A DNA stretch of 64,000 bases from positions 62,001-126,000 of the forward strand of contig NZ_JAQNDA010000002.1 of the NCBI RefSeq assembly GCF_028369065.1, written 5' to 3'. The DNA comes from Marinobacter sp. SS21 (GTDB lineage: Bacteria; Pseudomonadota; Gammaproteobacteria; Pseudomonadales; Oleiphilaceae). The notes under the pieces were generated by a model. The model did no database searches. It was not told where the DNA came from and saw nothing but the letters and a program-made list of their open reading frames with translations. This document shows positions 1 through 10,944 of this stretch, in pieces; within the stretch, counting starts at the first letter, position 1; every line of letters starts with the position of its first letter. A program made the translations under genes and the position numbers.

Positions 1-204
1 ATGGGATATTTGATGTTCTCTGATATTTGACAAACTGGCATGTTTTCAAGTGGTTGGAACCCATTTGGGCCGATGTGCGTTTGTTAATGGGGAGCAGGCT
101 GCGCATCGTCGTCCCAGCCCCGTGTCGTGATACTCCCACTGGATCCTCGATGAGCTGCCTGGCAACGAGGGGAACTGAATCACCCAACAACAAGATCAAC
201 CACC
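1..204. other. Upstream region of chemoreceptor gene; no gene seen
   Basis: No convincing gene is seen. A 9-bp direct repeat (GATATTTGA) occurs at 5-13 and 22-30, 17 bp apart, which could be an operator or chance. I looked for a sigma-28 type chemotaxis promoter and did not find a clear one. Confidence 0.4.
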
Positions 205-2139
205 ATGACTCTCGCCAAAAAGTTTGGATACTCCGTCACCGCTGCGTTTGTGGCCATCGCGCTGATGTTTGCCTTTTATTACACCAGCGCCTCGATCGAT
301 CACCTTACCGATCGTACCGATGAACAGGCCGCGATGTACCGGGAAGAAATAAATCGATTGCTGGAAATCAACGATGCCCACTTGTCTGGGCAGGTACAAC
401 GCAGTCTGCAACTGCTCAGCCGGGAAGGCCAGAGTGTTGGAGAAGGTGCCGCATCCGAGCTGGTGGTACGAGTGGCTGGTGCCATGGGTGGGCAAGCGGC
501 GGTGTTTACCGGGCAGGGCGACCGTTTTGTGAGTGTCGCCACCACTTTCCGTGAGCCTGGCCGGCGCGGGCGGGAACCTGTCCTGGAACCCTCCAGTCGG
601 GCATTAGCGGCCTTGCGACGGGGCGAGGCGTACTACGGTTTGGATGAGGTGCTGGGTGAGAGCTATGTGGTCGGCTACGAGCCGATGCGAGATGCGGCTG
701 GGCGAATAGTGGGGCTTTGGATGGTGGCCTACGGTGCCGATCTGAGCGTCCTGCAGCCGGCAGTCGCTGAGCGTCGCCTGCTCGAGAGCGGGTTCGTCGG
801 GGTGCGGGATAACCGGGGAGAGCTTGTCATTGCCTCGACGCACACCGATAAAAATAGCGCTCAGCGCGCCTTGGACGAGGGCAGCGGCTGGCGGCTGGCG
901 ACTACCCATTATGGGGCCTGGGGGGTGGACATAGTCACTGCGTACTCGCCCCAGGAATTGAGCCGTCAGGTACTTTGGGACGTGGCGCAAGTGTTGCTGG
1001 TGGTGGCCATTGGCGGCTTGCTGCTGCTGGCGTTGCTGCTGTATCTGCTGCACTTGCTGGTGGGTAAGCCCATTCAGGCCATGGTGGAGCGGATGGCGGA
1101 CATAGCGGCGGGCGATCTGGCGGTGCGGTTGAACAGCGAGAGCCGGGACGAGTTTGGTGATTTGGCCCGCTGCTTCAATGAAACCCTGGTTCGGCTGCAG
1201 CAGACCTTGCTCGGTATTCGCAACGCCTCCTCCCAGTTGTCGATCTCGGCCGATCAGCTTTCGGCCGCCGCGGCCGATACCAGTGGCTCGGTACGGGCGC
1301 AAACGGCGGAGACGGAACAGGTGGCCTGTGCGATGACGGAAATGAACTCCACGGTGGCGGAAGTGGCGGCGAGCACCGAGCACGCGGCAACGGCGGCAGC
1401 CCAGGCCGAAACCAACGCCAGCGATGGCATCCAGGTGGTTCAGTCGGCCATACGGGGTATTGAGGGGCTGGCGGGAGACGTAGAGCAGGCCGCCGGGGTC
1501 ATTGCGACACTCTCGCAAACCAGCCGGGATATCTCCCAGGTGCTTGATGTTATCCAGAGCATTTCCGAGCAAACCAACCTGCTGGCGCTCAATGCGGCCA
1601 TCGAGGCGGCCCGGGCGGGGGAGCATGGGCGCGGTTTTGCGGTGGTGGCGGATGAGGTCCGGTCGCTGGCCCGACGCACGCAGGATTCCACCAACGAGAT
1701 CCACAGCATCATCGAGCGTATCCAGAGCGAATCCCAGACGGCAGTGAGGGTGATGGAAACTGGCCAGAAAGCTGCCAACCAGAGCCTGCAGGAGGCGCGT
1801 ACCTCGCAGCAGGCGCTGGATACCATTCTGGAGTCGGTGGCACGAATTAATGAACTGAACCGAGAGGTGGCCAGCGCGGCGGAACAACAAACCTCGGTGG
1901 CCGAGGAGATTGCCAGGAACCTCACCCGCATTCGCGATGCGGCGGAACAGAACAGCGAATACGCCGGCCGGTCGACCCAGGCCAGCGAGGATGTCGCCCG
2001 CCTGGCGATTGAGCTGCAGGAACGGATCCACTACTTCACGCTGGAACCCCAGGGATGTGGCGAGCAGCAGGACAGGGCACCGCTGGCGCCCGGAAACCTG
2101 GGCCAGGCGCCGGCAGGCGTTGGCTTGCTCGGCTCTTAA
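205..2139 (+). CDS. Methyl-accepting chemotaxis protein with periplasmic Cache-type sensor
   Basis: A 644-residue transmembrane chemoreceptor that should signal through CheW/CheA. In order: short cytoplasmic N-terminus, TM1 at about residues 10-28, a periplasmic region of about 220 residues that resembles a Cache sensor, TM2 at about 254-281, HAMP at about 282-335, then a long coiled-coil signalling domain. The conserved hairpin tip ([19 protein letters not shown]) starts near residue 455. Family assignment is certain from the tip and HAMP; the ligand cannot be read from sequence. The gene stands alone, not in a che operon. It ends against the stop codon of a decayed monooxygenase fragment on the other strand. 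Confidence 0.95.
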   Translation: MTLAKKFGYSVTAAFVAIALMFAFYYTSASIDHLTDRTDEQAAMYREEINRLLEINDAHLSGQVQRSLQLLSREGQSVGEGAASELVVRVAGAMGGQAAVFTGQGDRFVSVATTFREPGRRGREPVLEPSSRALAALRRGEAYYGLDEVLGESYVVGYEPMRDAAGRIVGLWMVAYGADLSVLQPAVAERRLLESGFVGVRDNRGELVIASTHTDKNSAQRALDEGSGWRLATTHYGAWGVDIVTAYSPQELSRQVLWDVAQVLLVVAIGGLLLLALLLYLLHLLVGKPIQAMVERMADIAAGDLAVRLNSESRDEFGDLARCFNETLVRLQQTLLGIRNASSQLSISADQLSAAAADTSGSVRAQTAETEQVACAMTEMNSTVAEVAASTEHAATAAAQAETNASDGIQVVQSAIRGIEGLAGDVEQAAGVIATLSQTSRDISQVLDVIQSISEQTNLLALNAAIEAARAGEHGRGFAVVADEVRSLARRTQDSTNEIHSIIERIQSESQTAVRVMETGQKAANQSLQEARTSQQALDTILESVARINELNREVASAAEQQTSVAEEIARNLTRIRDAAEQNSEYAGRSTQASEDVARLAIELQERIHYFTLEPQGCGEQQDRAPLAPGNLGQAPAGVGLLGS

Positions 2140-2300
2140 GTCGTCATCGGGGCGTTGGCGGTGCCATACTCCACGTTGTAGTCGCCCAGCTGGAACACAT
2201 CCAGCCGGCGCTTCAGCGCGCCGAGTGATCAGGGCCAGGCGGCAGAGTTGCGACCGTTCTGGTCCAGGTAGTAACTGCTGCAACCGCCGGCGTTGACCAG
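2136..2300 (-). pseudogene. Decayed C-terminal fragment of a flavin-containing (Baeyer-Villiger type) monooxygenase
   Basis: Read on the minus strand, this stretch gives the C-terminal signature of flavin monooxygenases: VNAGGCSSYYLDQNGRNS, then AAWP, an in-frame TGA (2229-2231), and, still in the same frame, SLGALKRRLDVFQLGDYNVE and a natural-looking end at 2136-2138. The GGCSSYYLD..GRN motif is well known near the end of this family. The N-terminal 400 or more residues (FAD and NADP Rossmann motifs) are missing upstream, so this is a relic, not a working enzyme. The single internal stop without frameshift suggests fairly recent decay of the tail. The homology limit near 2300 is my estimate. 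Confidence 0.6.
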
Positions 2301-2682
2301 GAACCAGATGGTGAACAACGCCAGCGCGAAACCGGTGATGTGCAACTGACGCAAAGCGTAAATCGACTGTTTGTTCGGGTTCAATTCGGAACTCGGCCGA
2401 GGTATTGCGCGTCGGCGACGTTGGGCAGGTGCCACGCCAGGTTCCGCGCTGAGGCCCTGAAATTAGGGGCTTGAGGCGGGTGGCGGATTGTTCGTCGGAG
2501 GATGGGCAGAGCGGCAGGGTGGCAGGTCTGGCTATTGGTTGAGTGCTTGTTCGGATTTTGAGTTGCGGTTCACTCGGTTTTGAGGGTACGGTTGGTCTGG
2601 GAGCCAGTCCGAAGCTCCTGGCATCCCCTGCTGCCTGAGGCCAGGCAACGAACTCACCCAAAGCAAGAACAGGCGGCCCCGA
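2301..2682. other. Region without a recognisable gene
   Basis: Frames here are short and show no family features. The stretch probably represents the deleted body of the monooxygenase relic next to it plus the upstream region of the small gene at 2683. Confidence 0.4.
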
Positions 2683-3006
2683 ATGCCCGACAATCCCCTG
2701 AAAGCCCTGTCCGACATGGCCAGCGATGCCCACGCCCGGATCCAACAGGTTCATCAGCACATCAATCCAGTGGTCGCGGTGCGCCGCGGTATGCGTAACG
2801 CGGGCATTCCCGCCGACGCCATGACCATCGACTGCCTGCGAACCCGCCGGCGCATCATGCTGATCCTGCACGACGCGCAACCGGGCATCCTGCTTTACCA
2901 GTTCGTCACCCTGGACGATGAGTTCGGCAACGACTTCCAGCAGCTACCTCTGGCCGAGGTGACGGTTGAGACCTTGTTTGAGTGGATGCAGGATTACTTC
3001 GGCTGA
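2683..3006 (+). CDS. Conserved hypothetical cytoplasmic protein
   Basis: A 107-residue soluble protein without signal peptide or membrane segment. It has a helical N-terminal half, a basic patch (CLRTRRRIMLILHD) and an acidic C-terminus ending in WMQDYFG. Alternating hydrophobic pattern and codon use look like a true gene. I do not recognise a named family; similar small proteins occur in marine gammaproteobacteria as far as I recall. It is followed 23 nt later by a small membrane protein on the same strand and probably shares its transcript. Confidence 0.65.
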   Translation: MPDNPLKALSDMASDAHARIQQVHQHINPVVAVRRGMRNAGIPADAMTIDCLRTRRRIMLILHDAQPGILLYQFVTLDDEFGNDFQQLPLAEVTVETLFEWMQDYFG

Positions 3007-3029
3007 GGCGGCCGATTGGGGAGCAAGGT

Positions 3030-3209
3030 ATGGAAACCCTGATTGTTATCCTGGCGGTCCTGTTTTTGGCATTGTTTATCCTGGTGCCGCTGCTGGAGAA
3101 ATTCGCCGGTAAGGGTGGGGGCCGGATCAACCCCAAGCTGGCGAAGTGGATTTTTCCGCTGATGGCGGCCGTCATTGTCCTGCAGTTGATTCGCTACTAC
3201 TTCGGCTAG
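3030..3209 (+). CDS. Small membrane protein, unknown function
   Basis: A 59-residue protein. ATG 3030 is preceded by a GGGGAGCAAGG ribosome site, which favours it over upstream in-frame codons inside the previous gene. Two hydrophobic helices are clear: residues 3-22 (ending LLEKFAGKGGG) and about 38-56. Nothing identifies the function. It lies in one short operon with the preceding hypothetical gene and ends before a strong bidirectional terminator. Confidence 0.6.
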   Translation: METLIVILAVLFLALFILVPLLEKFAGKGGGRINPKLAKWIFPLMAAVIVLQLIRYYFG

Positions 3210-3253
3210 GGAGTCGCTGAATACTGGCTGGCCGATGAGGTGATCGCAGCCAT

Positions 3254-3282
3254 AAAAAAAGGCAGCCGAAGCTGCCTTTTTT
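3254..3282. terminator. Bidirectional Rho-independent terminator
   Basis: An A7 run, a perfect GGCAGC-CGAA-GCTGCC hairpin and a T6 run. It serves the small plus-strand operon and the convergent cold-shock gene. Confidence 0.9.
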
Positions 3283-3299
3283 AGAGGGTTGTCTGCGGC

Positions 3300-3506
3300 T
3301 TACAGCGCGACAACGTTCTCTGCCTGAGGGCCTTTCTGGCCGTCAGTTACAGTGAACTCTACCTGCTGGCCTTCGGCCAGGGTCTTGAATCCACCGCCTT
3401 GAATGGCGCTGTAGTGAACGAATACGTCAGCTCCGCCTTCGCGGGTGATGAAGCCAAAACCTTTGGATTCGTTGAAGAACTTAACAGTACCGGTAATAGT
3501 AGACAT
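3300..3506 (-). CDS. Cold-shock domain protein (CspA family)
   Basis: A 68-residue single cold-shock domain protein, the normal family length. Both RNA-binding motifs are present: RNP1 KGFGFI and RNP2 VFVHYSAI, with the FFNESKGFG and EGQQVEF family patterns. It binds single-stranded RNA/DNA and acts as an RNA chaperone. The chosen ATG at 3506 ([11 protein letters not shown]) has an AGGAAG ribosome site 8 nt upstream; the longer frame adds seven unlikely residues. The roughly 500-nt gene-free stretch upstream could hold a long 5' leader as in other csp genes. Which csp paralogue this is cannot be said. Confidence 0.95.
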   Translation of the reverse strand: MSTITGTVKFFNESKGFGFITREGGADVFVHYSAIQGGGFKTLAEGQQVEFTVTDGQKGPQAENVVAL

Positions 3507-4020
3507 ATTTAAACTTCCTGAAATCAATCAAATAGATTGTTGGGGTTCATCGTTGTGATGACCATCCAACGGGATGCGGGAACTAATAAACAGGCGGAAT
3601 CAAAAACAGGACGGCGTACTACTACTTGGTAACGTCTTATTCGTGAACTGCTTTGCTAACTCTTTCCTACGGCACCCACTGTACCCTTTTGAATCGGAAA
3701 TAGCCAAGCTTTTCTGAGTAGGCATTTTCACGCACTTTCCTATTCCTGATCAAAGGCCCGGTGGCGCTGGTCCCAGCGTTTGCCCTGTCTGGACTTGGAA
3801 ATGGACGTGCATCGGCAATTGATGGCGGTTGACTCGATTGCCCTCGCCAAGGCGATGCTCACAGCGAAGCTGTAGCAGGTCGCAGGATGGTTTCTGTCGC
3901 TGTTGGTCCGAGTCAGGATGTTGCACTGCCTGTGATAACCTGATGGGAGCCTTGCCGTTAGCGCCAAGCGCGTTGTAATACCGTCCCACTAATACCGTTT
4001 CACGTCAGGAATCCGACCCT
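3507..4020. other. Long intergenic region: likely cold-shock leader and two divergent promoters
   Basis: No convincing gene. The overlapping minus-strand frames at 3740-3989 have no family features. The minus-strand half next to the cold-shock gene is relatively AT-rich and is the natural place for its promoter and long 5' UTR; the other end must hold the promoter of the MBL hydrolase gene at 4021. Confidence 0.45.
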
Positions 4021-4986
4021 ATGGCAGTTCAGGTTTACGAAGACATCGGCCACCATATCACCCGTATCGATACCGGTATGATTCACGATGAACTGGCGGC
4101 CTGCTATCTGCTTGAGGGCGGCGATGAATATGCCGTGATCGAAACCGGTACTCACAACACCGTGCCAAGAATTCTGGCGCTACTGGAAGAGCGGGCGATT
4201 CGACGGGACCAGGTCAGCTATGTGATTCCCACCCATGTGCATCTCGATCATGCCGGGGGCGTGGGTGGGCTGATGGAAGCCTTGCCCCGCGCGACCTTGC
4301 TGGTGCACCCTCGGGGTGCCCGGCACATGATCGATCCGTCCAAACTCAAGGCCGGTGCGACGGCGGTCTATGGTGAAAAGGCGTTTGGCGAGATTTATGG
4401 CGACATCATCCCGGTGAGTGAAGACCGGGTGCGCACCATGGCGGATGGTGACGAGATCCTAGTGGGCAGCCGGCGGCTGGTATTCTTCGATACCCCGGGC
4501 CATGCCCGGCATCACTTCTGTGTTTATGATCCGGCATCCAGGGGCATATTTACGGGTGATACCTTTGGCCTGAGCTATCCGGTACTCACCACCGCGAAGG
4601 GGCCGTTTATTCTGCCCACCACCACCCCGGTGCAATTCGATCCATCGGCGCTGAAGGCTTCCATCCGTAAGTTGCTGGCACTTGCGCCGGAGCGCGTCTA
4701 CCTGACCCATTACGGTCGGCTGGATAATCCTCAGCCCCTGGGTGAGCAATTGTTGATCATGGTGGATGATTTCGTCGCCCTGGCCGAAGGCGTGGCCGCT
4801 TGCTCGGACGATGACACGCTCGATGGCAACCTCAGGCGGGCCATGGCGGACTATCTGCTGGCGGCGGCACGGAGCCATGGTTGTACCCTGGCCGAAGAGC
4901 AGCTTCGGACCGCGCTGGGTATGGATATTCAGCTCAACAGCCAGGGGCTGGCGGTGTGGTTACGGAGCCGCCATCGGGCAGGTTAG
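4021..4986 (+). CDS. MBL-fold metallo-hydrolase
   Basis: A 321-residue cytoplasmic protein. The metallo-beta-lactamase zinc motif THVHLDHAGG sits at about residues 71-80, with further ligands expected at HPRGARHM, the GHARHHFC segment (about 160) and the TGDTFGLSYP segment (about 180). The C-terminal 90 residues are helical. The glyoxalase-II / lactonase-like fold is certain, the substrate is not. An AGGA ribosome site lies about 10 nt before the ATG. It is a stand-alone gene convergent with katG. Confidence 0.85.
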   Translation: MAVQVYEDIGHHITRIDTGMIHDELAACYLLEGGDEYAVIETGTHNTVPRILALLEERAIRRDQVSYVIPTHVHLDHAGGVGGLMEALPRATLLVHPRGARHMIDPSKLKAGATAVYGEKAFGEIYGDIIPVSEDRVRTMADGDEILVGSRRLVFFDTPGHARHHFCVYDPASRGIFTGDTFGLSYPVLTTAKGPFILPTTTPVQFDPSALKASIRKLLALAPERVYLTHYGRLDNPQPLGEQLLIMVDDFVALAEGVAACSDDDTLDGNLRRAMADYLLAAARSHGCTLAEEQLRTALGMDIQLNSQGLAVWLRSRHRAG

Positions 4987-5052
4987 TGGAGGAAAGGAAA
5001 CAACGTCCGGGTTGTGGTGGGCGTTATTTCCTTTCCAGCTGCGCTGGCGAGG

Positions 5053-7716
<2,664 letters not shown>

Positions 7717-8415
7717 ATGAAGTTATCTCATGTGATCGTCCCTGCCCTGGCTGCATCGTTGCTTTCTACTTCCGCTCTGGCTGTTCAGGGGTCGAAGTTT
7801 TCCGCCACCCTGAGCAAAACCGCCCTGATGAATGAAGCCACCAACGGCTCCGCAGTGGTGATGGATACAATGATCCACACCGCCAATAAAAAAGAGCTGT
7901 TAATCGGTGTGTCGCTGGAAACCGGCCTCTATACCCAGACAGAGGTAAGGGGTAAAAACGGCGATAAAGATTCTGCCAGTGCCATGGCGGGGATCGATAT
8001 CACCGTCTACGTCGATGGGGTGGCTGCTGAGCCCGGTACCATCACTTTTAATCAACGGGAGCAGGAACTAACTGCGGTGCTGGGTGGCGTCATTGAATCC
8101 TGCACCTTTAGCACCGATCAGGATGGCGATGGGATGACCGATGACTCACTTACCGTCACCATTGAAGATGACTGTACAGTCACCGACGAAGAGATTGAAT
8201 TGATTCAAAGCACCATGTCGGCCCATCACTTCAATTTTGTCGCGCCCGATCTGTATGCCGGCGACCATACCATCACCGTGGAAGCGACTATCTCAAGCGA
8301 TAGCAGCAGTGGTAATGGCAGTGCCAGTGCGGCCGCACTTGTTGGCAAGGGTTCCCTGACGGTTGAATCGGTTCGGGCCATCAATCAGGACGGCGGCCTT
8401 ATCGTTCTGGAATGA
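7717..8415 (+). CDS. Exported protein of unknown function with a calcium-loop-like motif
   Basis: A 232-residue protein with a clean Sec signal peptide cleaved near residue 22 (STSALA/VQG). The mature part is rich in Thr, Ser, Asp and Glu and predicted beta-rich. Residues around 135-142 read DQDGDGMTDD, the pattern of thrombospondin type-3 or EF-hand-like calcium loops, and two Cys flank it (ESCTF and DDCTV), probably forming a disulfide. I do not recognise the family. The start is uncertain because no strong ribosome site precedes ATG 7717. The gene is monocistronic and ends at a perfect hairpin. Confidence 0.7.
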   Translation: MKLSHVIVPALAASLLSTSALAVQGSKFSATLSKTALMNEATNGSAVVMDTMIHTANKKELLIGVSLETGLYTQTEVRGKNGDKDSASAMAGIDITVYVDGVAAEPGTITFNQREQELTAVLGGVIESCTFSTDQDGDGMTDDSLTVTIEDDCTVTDEEIELIQSTMSAHHFNFVAPDLYAGDHTITVEATISSDSSSGNGSASAAALVGKGSLTVESVRAINQDGGLIVLE

Positions 8416-8441
8416 TACCGGCGGTTATCGATGACGCCGCT

Positions 8442-8469
8442 GTCTGGCCCTGAAGCTTCAGGGCCAGAC
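8442..8469. terminator. Perfect 28-bp palindrome, probable transcription terminator
   Basis: GTCTGGCCCTGAAG and its exact reverse complement abut with no spacer. It lies 27 nt after the exported-protein gene. There is only a weak T-rich tail, so termination is inferred from position. Confidence 0.55.
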
Positions 8470-8568
8470 GCTTCAGTTTAAATAGGAAGACGGAGCGATT
8501 GGCTGGTCGGAAAACCAATCGCCATGAGGCAACGCTGAGCTCGCAGTCGGGCTCAGGCTCTGGAGTGG

Positions 8569-9555
8569 TCAGTCCTCAAGCCGTTGCCGAAGGCGGTCGG
8601 CTGCCTGCAGCAGCAGGGCTTCCTCGGCGCTGTTGGGTGACTTGTCCGATAGTTGGTTGAGTAACACCAGGGCAGGTTCGACGCCGTCTTTTTCTTCCAC
8701 CTTCAGTTTCGCCCGCGCATACTCGTAGTACACGCCCGGGTAGTTCGGTGCCAGTTCCAGCGCCCGCTCGAACTGGCGTTCCATGGACGAGGCTTTGGCG
8801 CCGTAGGTGAGTCGCGCCACCATCGAGCCAGCCTTTTCAATGATCCCAGACTCAACCCCGGCCATCAGGGTCATGGCGTAGACGTTATCGGGATTCTCCT
8901 CCAGCAGTCCGTTCAGGGTGTCCAGCACCTCCGAGGTGTAGCCGGTGCCCATTGCCCGGGAGGCCGACAGGTCCTCCAGGATGCGGGCCTTACCATAGGC
9001 ATTACCAAAGCGGATCATGGGGTGGTCCGGCGCCATTGGCAGGATTTCCCGGGTCCGCTCGATCACTTCCTCCAGCAGGGCCTGGCGCTCGTCGGGGTTG
9101 GTTCCGAGCAGGCTGGCGTAGAGAACCTGGGCGTAAAGGCCGGGGAAATAGCCGGCGGGGCCCAGACTGAGGCCCAGATCCCGGGCCTGCCGGAATTGGC
9201 CGTTAAACAGCAGGCTCCAGGCACGGCGGAGTTCGGTGGCGTAGGCGTCGAAGTGCTCGCTCAGATCGCCTTCGGTGAGGTAGGCCAGCTCGGGATGGCT
9301 GTTGGCGATGGTCTTCAGGTGGGAGCGGGTATAGTCGTACAGTTCCGGCCAGCGCTCGGCGTCGGCTCTCAAGCTGGTGGCCGAGGGCAGAGGGCCGCGA
9401 AAGCCGCCGGTCAGATCGAGCCAATGCTCGCCCAGGTTCTGTTCGCTGTATTCGAACGGCGTCAAGGTGTCGGGATAGGGTGCCCAGCGCTCGGAGCCCA
9501 GGGCCAGGCCACTGGCGAAAAGCCAGCAGGTCAGCAGAAATAAACGTACCATCAT
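8569..9555 (-). CDS. Exported helical-repeat (TPR-like) protein
   Basis: A 328-residue protein with a Sec signal peptide (about residues 1-20, FASGLALG). The mature part is nearly all helix and contains TPR-like segments, for example FERALELAPNYPGVYYEYA near residue 270, typical of the repeat's W/Y-L-G-Y-A-P pattern. It should be periplasmic and act as a protein-interaction scaffold; no enzymatic motif is seen. A GAGGA ribosome site sits 9 nt before the first of two adjacent ATG codons. It is divergent from the small membrane-protein gene at 9813. Confidence 0.75.
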   Translation of the reverse strand: MMVRLFLLTCWLFASGLALGSERWAPYPDTLTPFEYSEQNLGEHWLDLTGGFRGPLPSATSLRADAERWPELYDYTRSHLKTIANSHPELAYLTEGDLSEHFDAYATELRRAWSLLFNGQFRQARDLGLSLGPAGYFPGLYAQVLYASLLGTNPDERQALLEEVIERTREILPMAPDHPMIRFGNAYGKARILEDLSASRAMGTGYTSEVLDTLNGLLEENPDNVYAMTLMAGVESGIIEKAGSMVARLTYGAKASSMERQFERALELAPNYPGVYYEYARAKLKVEEKDGVEPALVLLNQLSDKSPNSAEEALLLQAADRLRQRLED

Positions 9556-9812
9556 GGTGAAAGTTCCTCTTTTTTTTAAAGATGACCATAGCTGGGCGGG
9601 TGTGCCATTGGCTGCCGTGTCCGCTTGGGTTGAATGTGTGCCAATGGGTATCCAGCTGCTGTGTCCACGTTGCCCGGGGGCTGAGTCCTGGAGGGGGCCA
9701 GAGCGGCGTACGGCACTGCAGCATGAGATCCGCTAGAATCCTCTCAGAACTCGGGCCTGCTGCAGCGCTCGAGCCGTTGATTTGCAGACGCTGGCGGACA
9801 AGGAGACTGGCC

Positions 9813-10151
9813 GTGTTTGAACATGTCAGCAGTGAGCTGCTTTCGATCCGCCGTTTTCTGCTGCGGATGGCGCGGTATTTTGCGATTGCGGTCCTGATGC
9901 TGCTGTTTGGCCTGTTGCCTGGCGTGGTGGGCTTTCACGTATTGGGATTGAGCTTGGGCGAAGCGACGCTGAATGCGCTCTCGCTGCTGGGCGGGGTGGA
10001 ACCTCCCGTTGAATTGGCGGCGGATCACAGCCGGTGGTTCGTGGCCGGCTATGGGCTATTCATCGAGGCCGTCTTTTTCCTGGCGGTGGCAACCCTGTTG
10101 GCCCCCCTGATCCATCGGATGTTTCATCGGATGCACCTGCAAGAGCGGTGA
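9813..10151 (+). CDS. Small two-helix membrane protein
   Basis: A 112-residue protein. GTG 9813 is chosen because an AAGGAG ribosome site lies about 8 nt upstream; the longer open frame from 9582 has no such site and gives an unlikely N-terminus. Two membrane segments are evident, about residues 18-45 (YFAIAVLMLLFGLLPGVVGF) and 74-100, with a polar loop between and a basic C-terminus. The loop pattern faintly recalls ion-channel-like proteins, but no filter motif is seen. Function unknown. Confidence 0.6.
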   Translation: MFEHVSSELLSIRRFLLRMARYFAIAVLMLLFGLLPGVVGFHVLGLSLGEATLNALSLLGGVEPPVELAADHSRWFVAGYGLFIEAVFFLAVATLLAPLIHRMFHRMHLQER

Positions 10152-10205
10152 ACGGGGGCCGGCAATACCGCCCCCCGCACCTTTCGCGCCGTAGGTCTTG
10201 GGCGT

Positions 10206-10883
10206 TCAGCTTTCGTCTGCTGACGTCGTCACTCGTTTGATCTCTTCGGCATAGAAGTCGTCAAAATTCTTGAATTCCATGCTGTTCTGACCGCAGCAGC
10301 GGATGTCGCCAGACTTGATGTCGTACACCCAGCCATGGATTTGGACCTTCTGGGTCGCCAGCTTGGCCGCCACCACCGGATGGGTGCGCAGGTGCTGGAC
10401 CTGTTGCAGTACGTTCTCTTCGATGGCCTCGTTGAGGTACTGGCCGTCCAGGCAGGCATCGGTGGCGATGCCATGACGCTCCCGCACGATTTCCATGGCG
10501 GAGCGGCAGTGGCCAAGCCATTCCTTGACGTGGGGCAGGCCCTTCAGGGCCGCCACATCCAGCGCGCCCTTGATGGCGCCACAGTCGGTGTGGCCACAGA
10601 CGATGATATGACGCACCTTGAGCACCGCCACCGCATACTCGATGGAGGCGGTCATGCCGCCGGTTTCATTGCTGTGGGGCGGGATGATATTGCCCGCGTT
10701 ACGGCAGATGAACAGGTCGCCGGGGTTGGAGCCGGTGACCAGATTGGGGTCGATGCGTGAATCCGAACAGGTCACAAACAGAACTTCCGGGCTCTGGCCG
10801 TCTGCCAGCGCGCCGAACAGGTCTTTGCGCTCAGGGTAGACGTTCTTGCGGAAGTCCAGCACGCCACGAACGATATGTTCCAC
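10206..10883 (-). CDS. Beta-class carbonic anhydrase
   Basis: A 225-residue cytoplasmic enzyme interconverting CO2 and bicarbonate. Zinc ligands Cys39 and Asp41 (CSDSR), His98 and Cys101 (HTDCGA) are present, with the conserved RNAGNIIPP segment at about 61-69. Length is normal. It lies on the same strand downstream of pycAB, whose carboxylase uses bicarbonate, so a joint role in anaplerotic carbon fixation is a reasonable inference. A tandem repeat separates it from pycB. Confidence 0.95.
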   Translation of the reverse strand: MEHIVRGVLDFRKNVYPERKDLFGALADGQSPEVLFVTCSDSRIDPNLVTGSNPGDLFICRNAGNIIPPHSNETGGMTASIEYAVAVLKVRHIIVCGHTDCGAIKGALDVAALKGLPHVKEWLGHCRSAMEIVRERHGIATDACLDGQYLNEAIEENVLQQVQHLRTHPVVAAKLATQKVQIHGWVYDIKSGDIRCCGQNSMEFKNFDDFYAEEIKRVTTSADES

Positions 10884-10896
10884 GATTTCTCCTTAA

Positions 10897-10944
10897 GTCT
10901 TTCAGGCAATAAGTCTGTCAGGCAATAGGTCTGTCAGGCAATCT
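10897..10944. repeat. Three tandem 16-bp repeats spanning the pycB stop codon
   Basis: Units at 10897-10912, 10913-10928 and 10929-10944 share GTCTGTCAGGCAAT with one mismatch in the first. On the minus strand each contains ATTGCCTGA, i.e. the last codons and stop of pycB repeated three times. Replication slippage is the simplest explanation. Confidence 0.9.

Noticed and set aside
604..2880. 758-codon minus-strand open frame opposite the chemoreceptor
   Set aside because: Shadow of a GC-rich gene; no family features except the short monooxygenase tail, which lies in another frame and is listed on its own.
3740..3989. Two overlapping minus-strand frames of 75-79 codons
   Set aside because: No ribosome site, no family features; possibly remnants, but nothing supports a gene.
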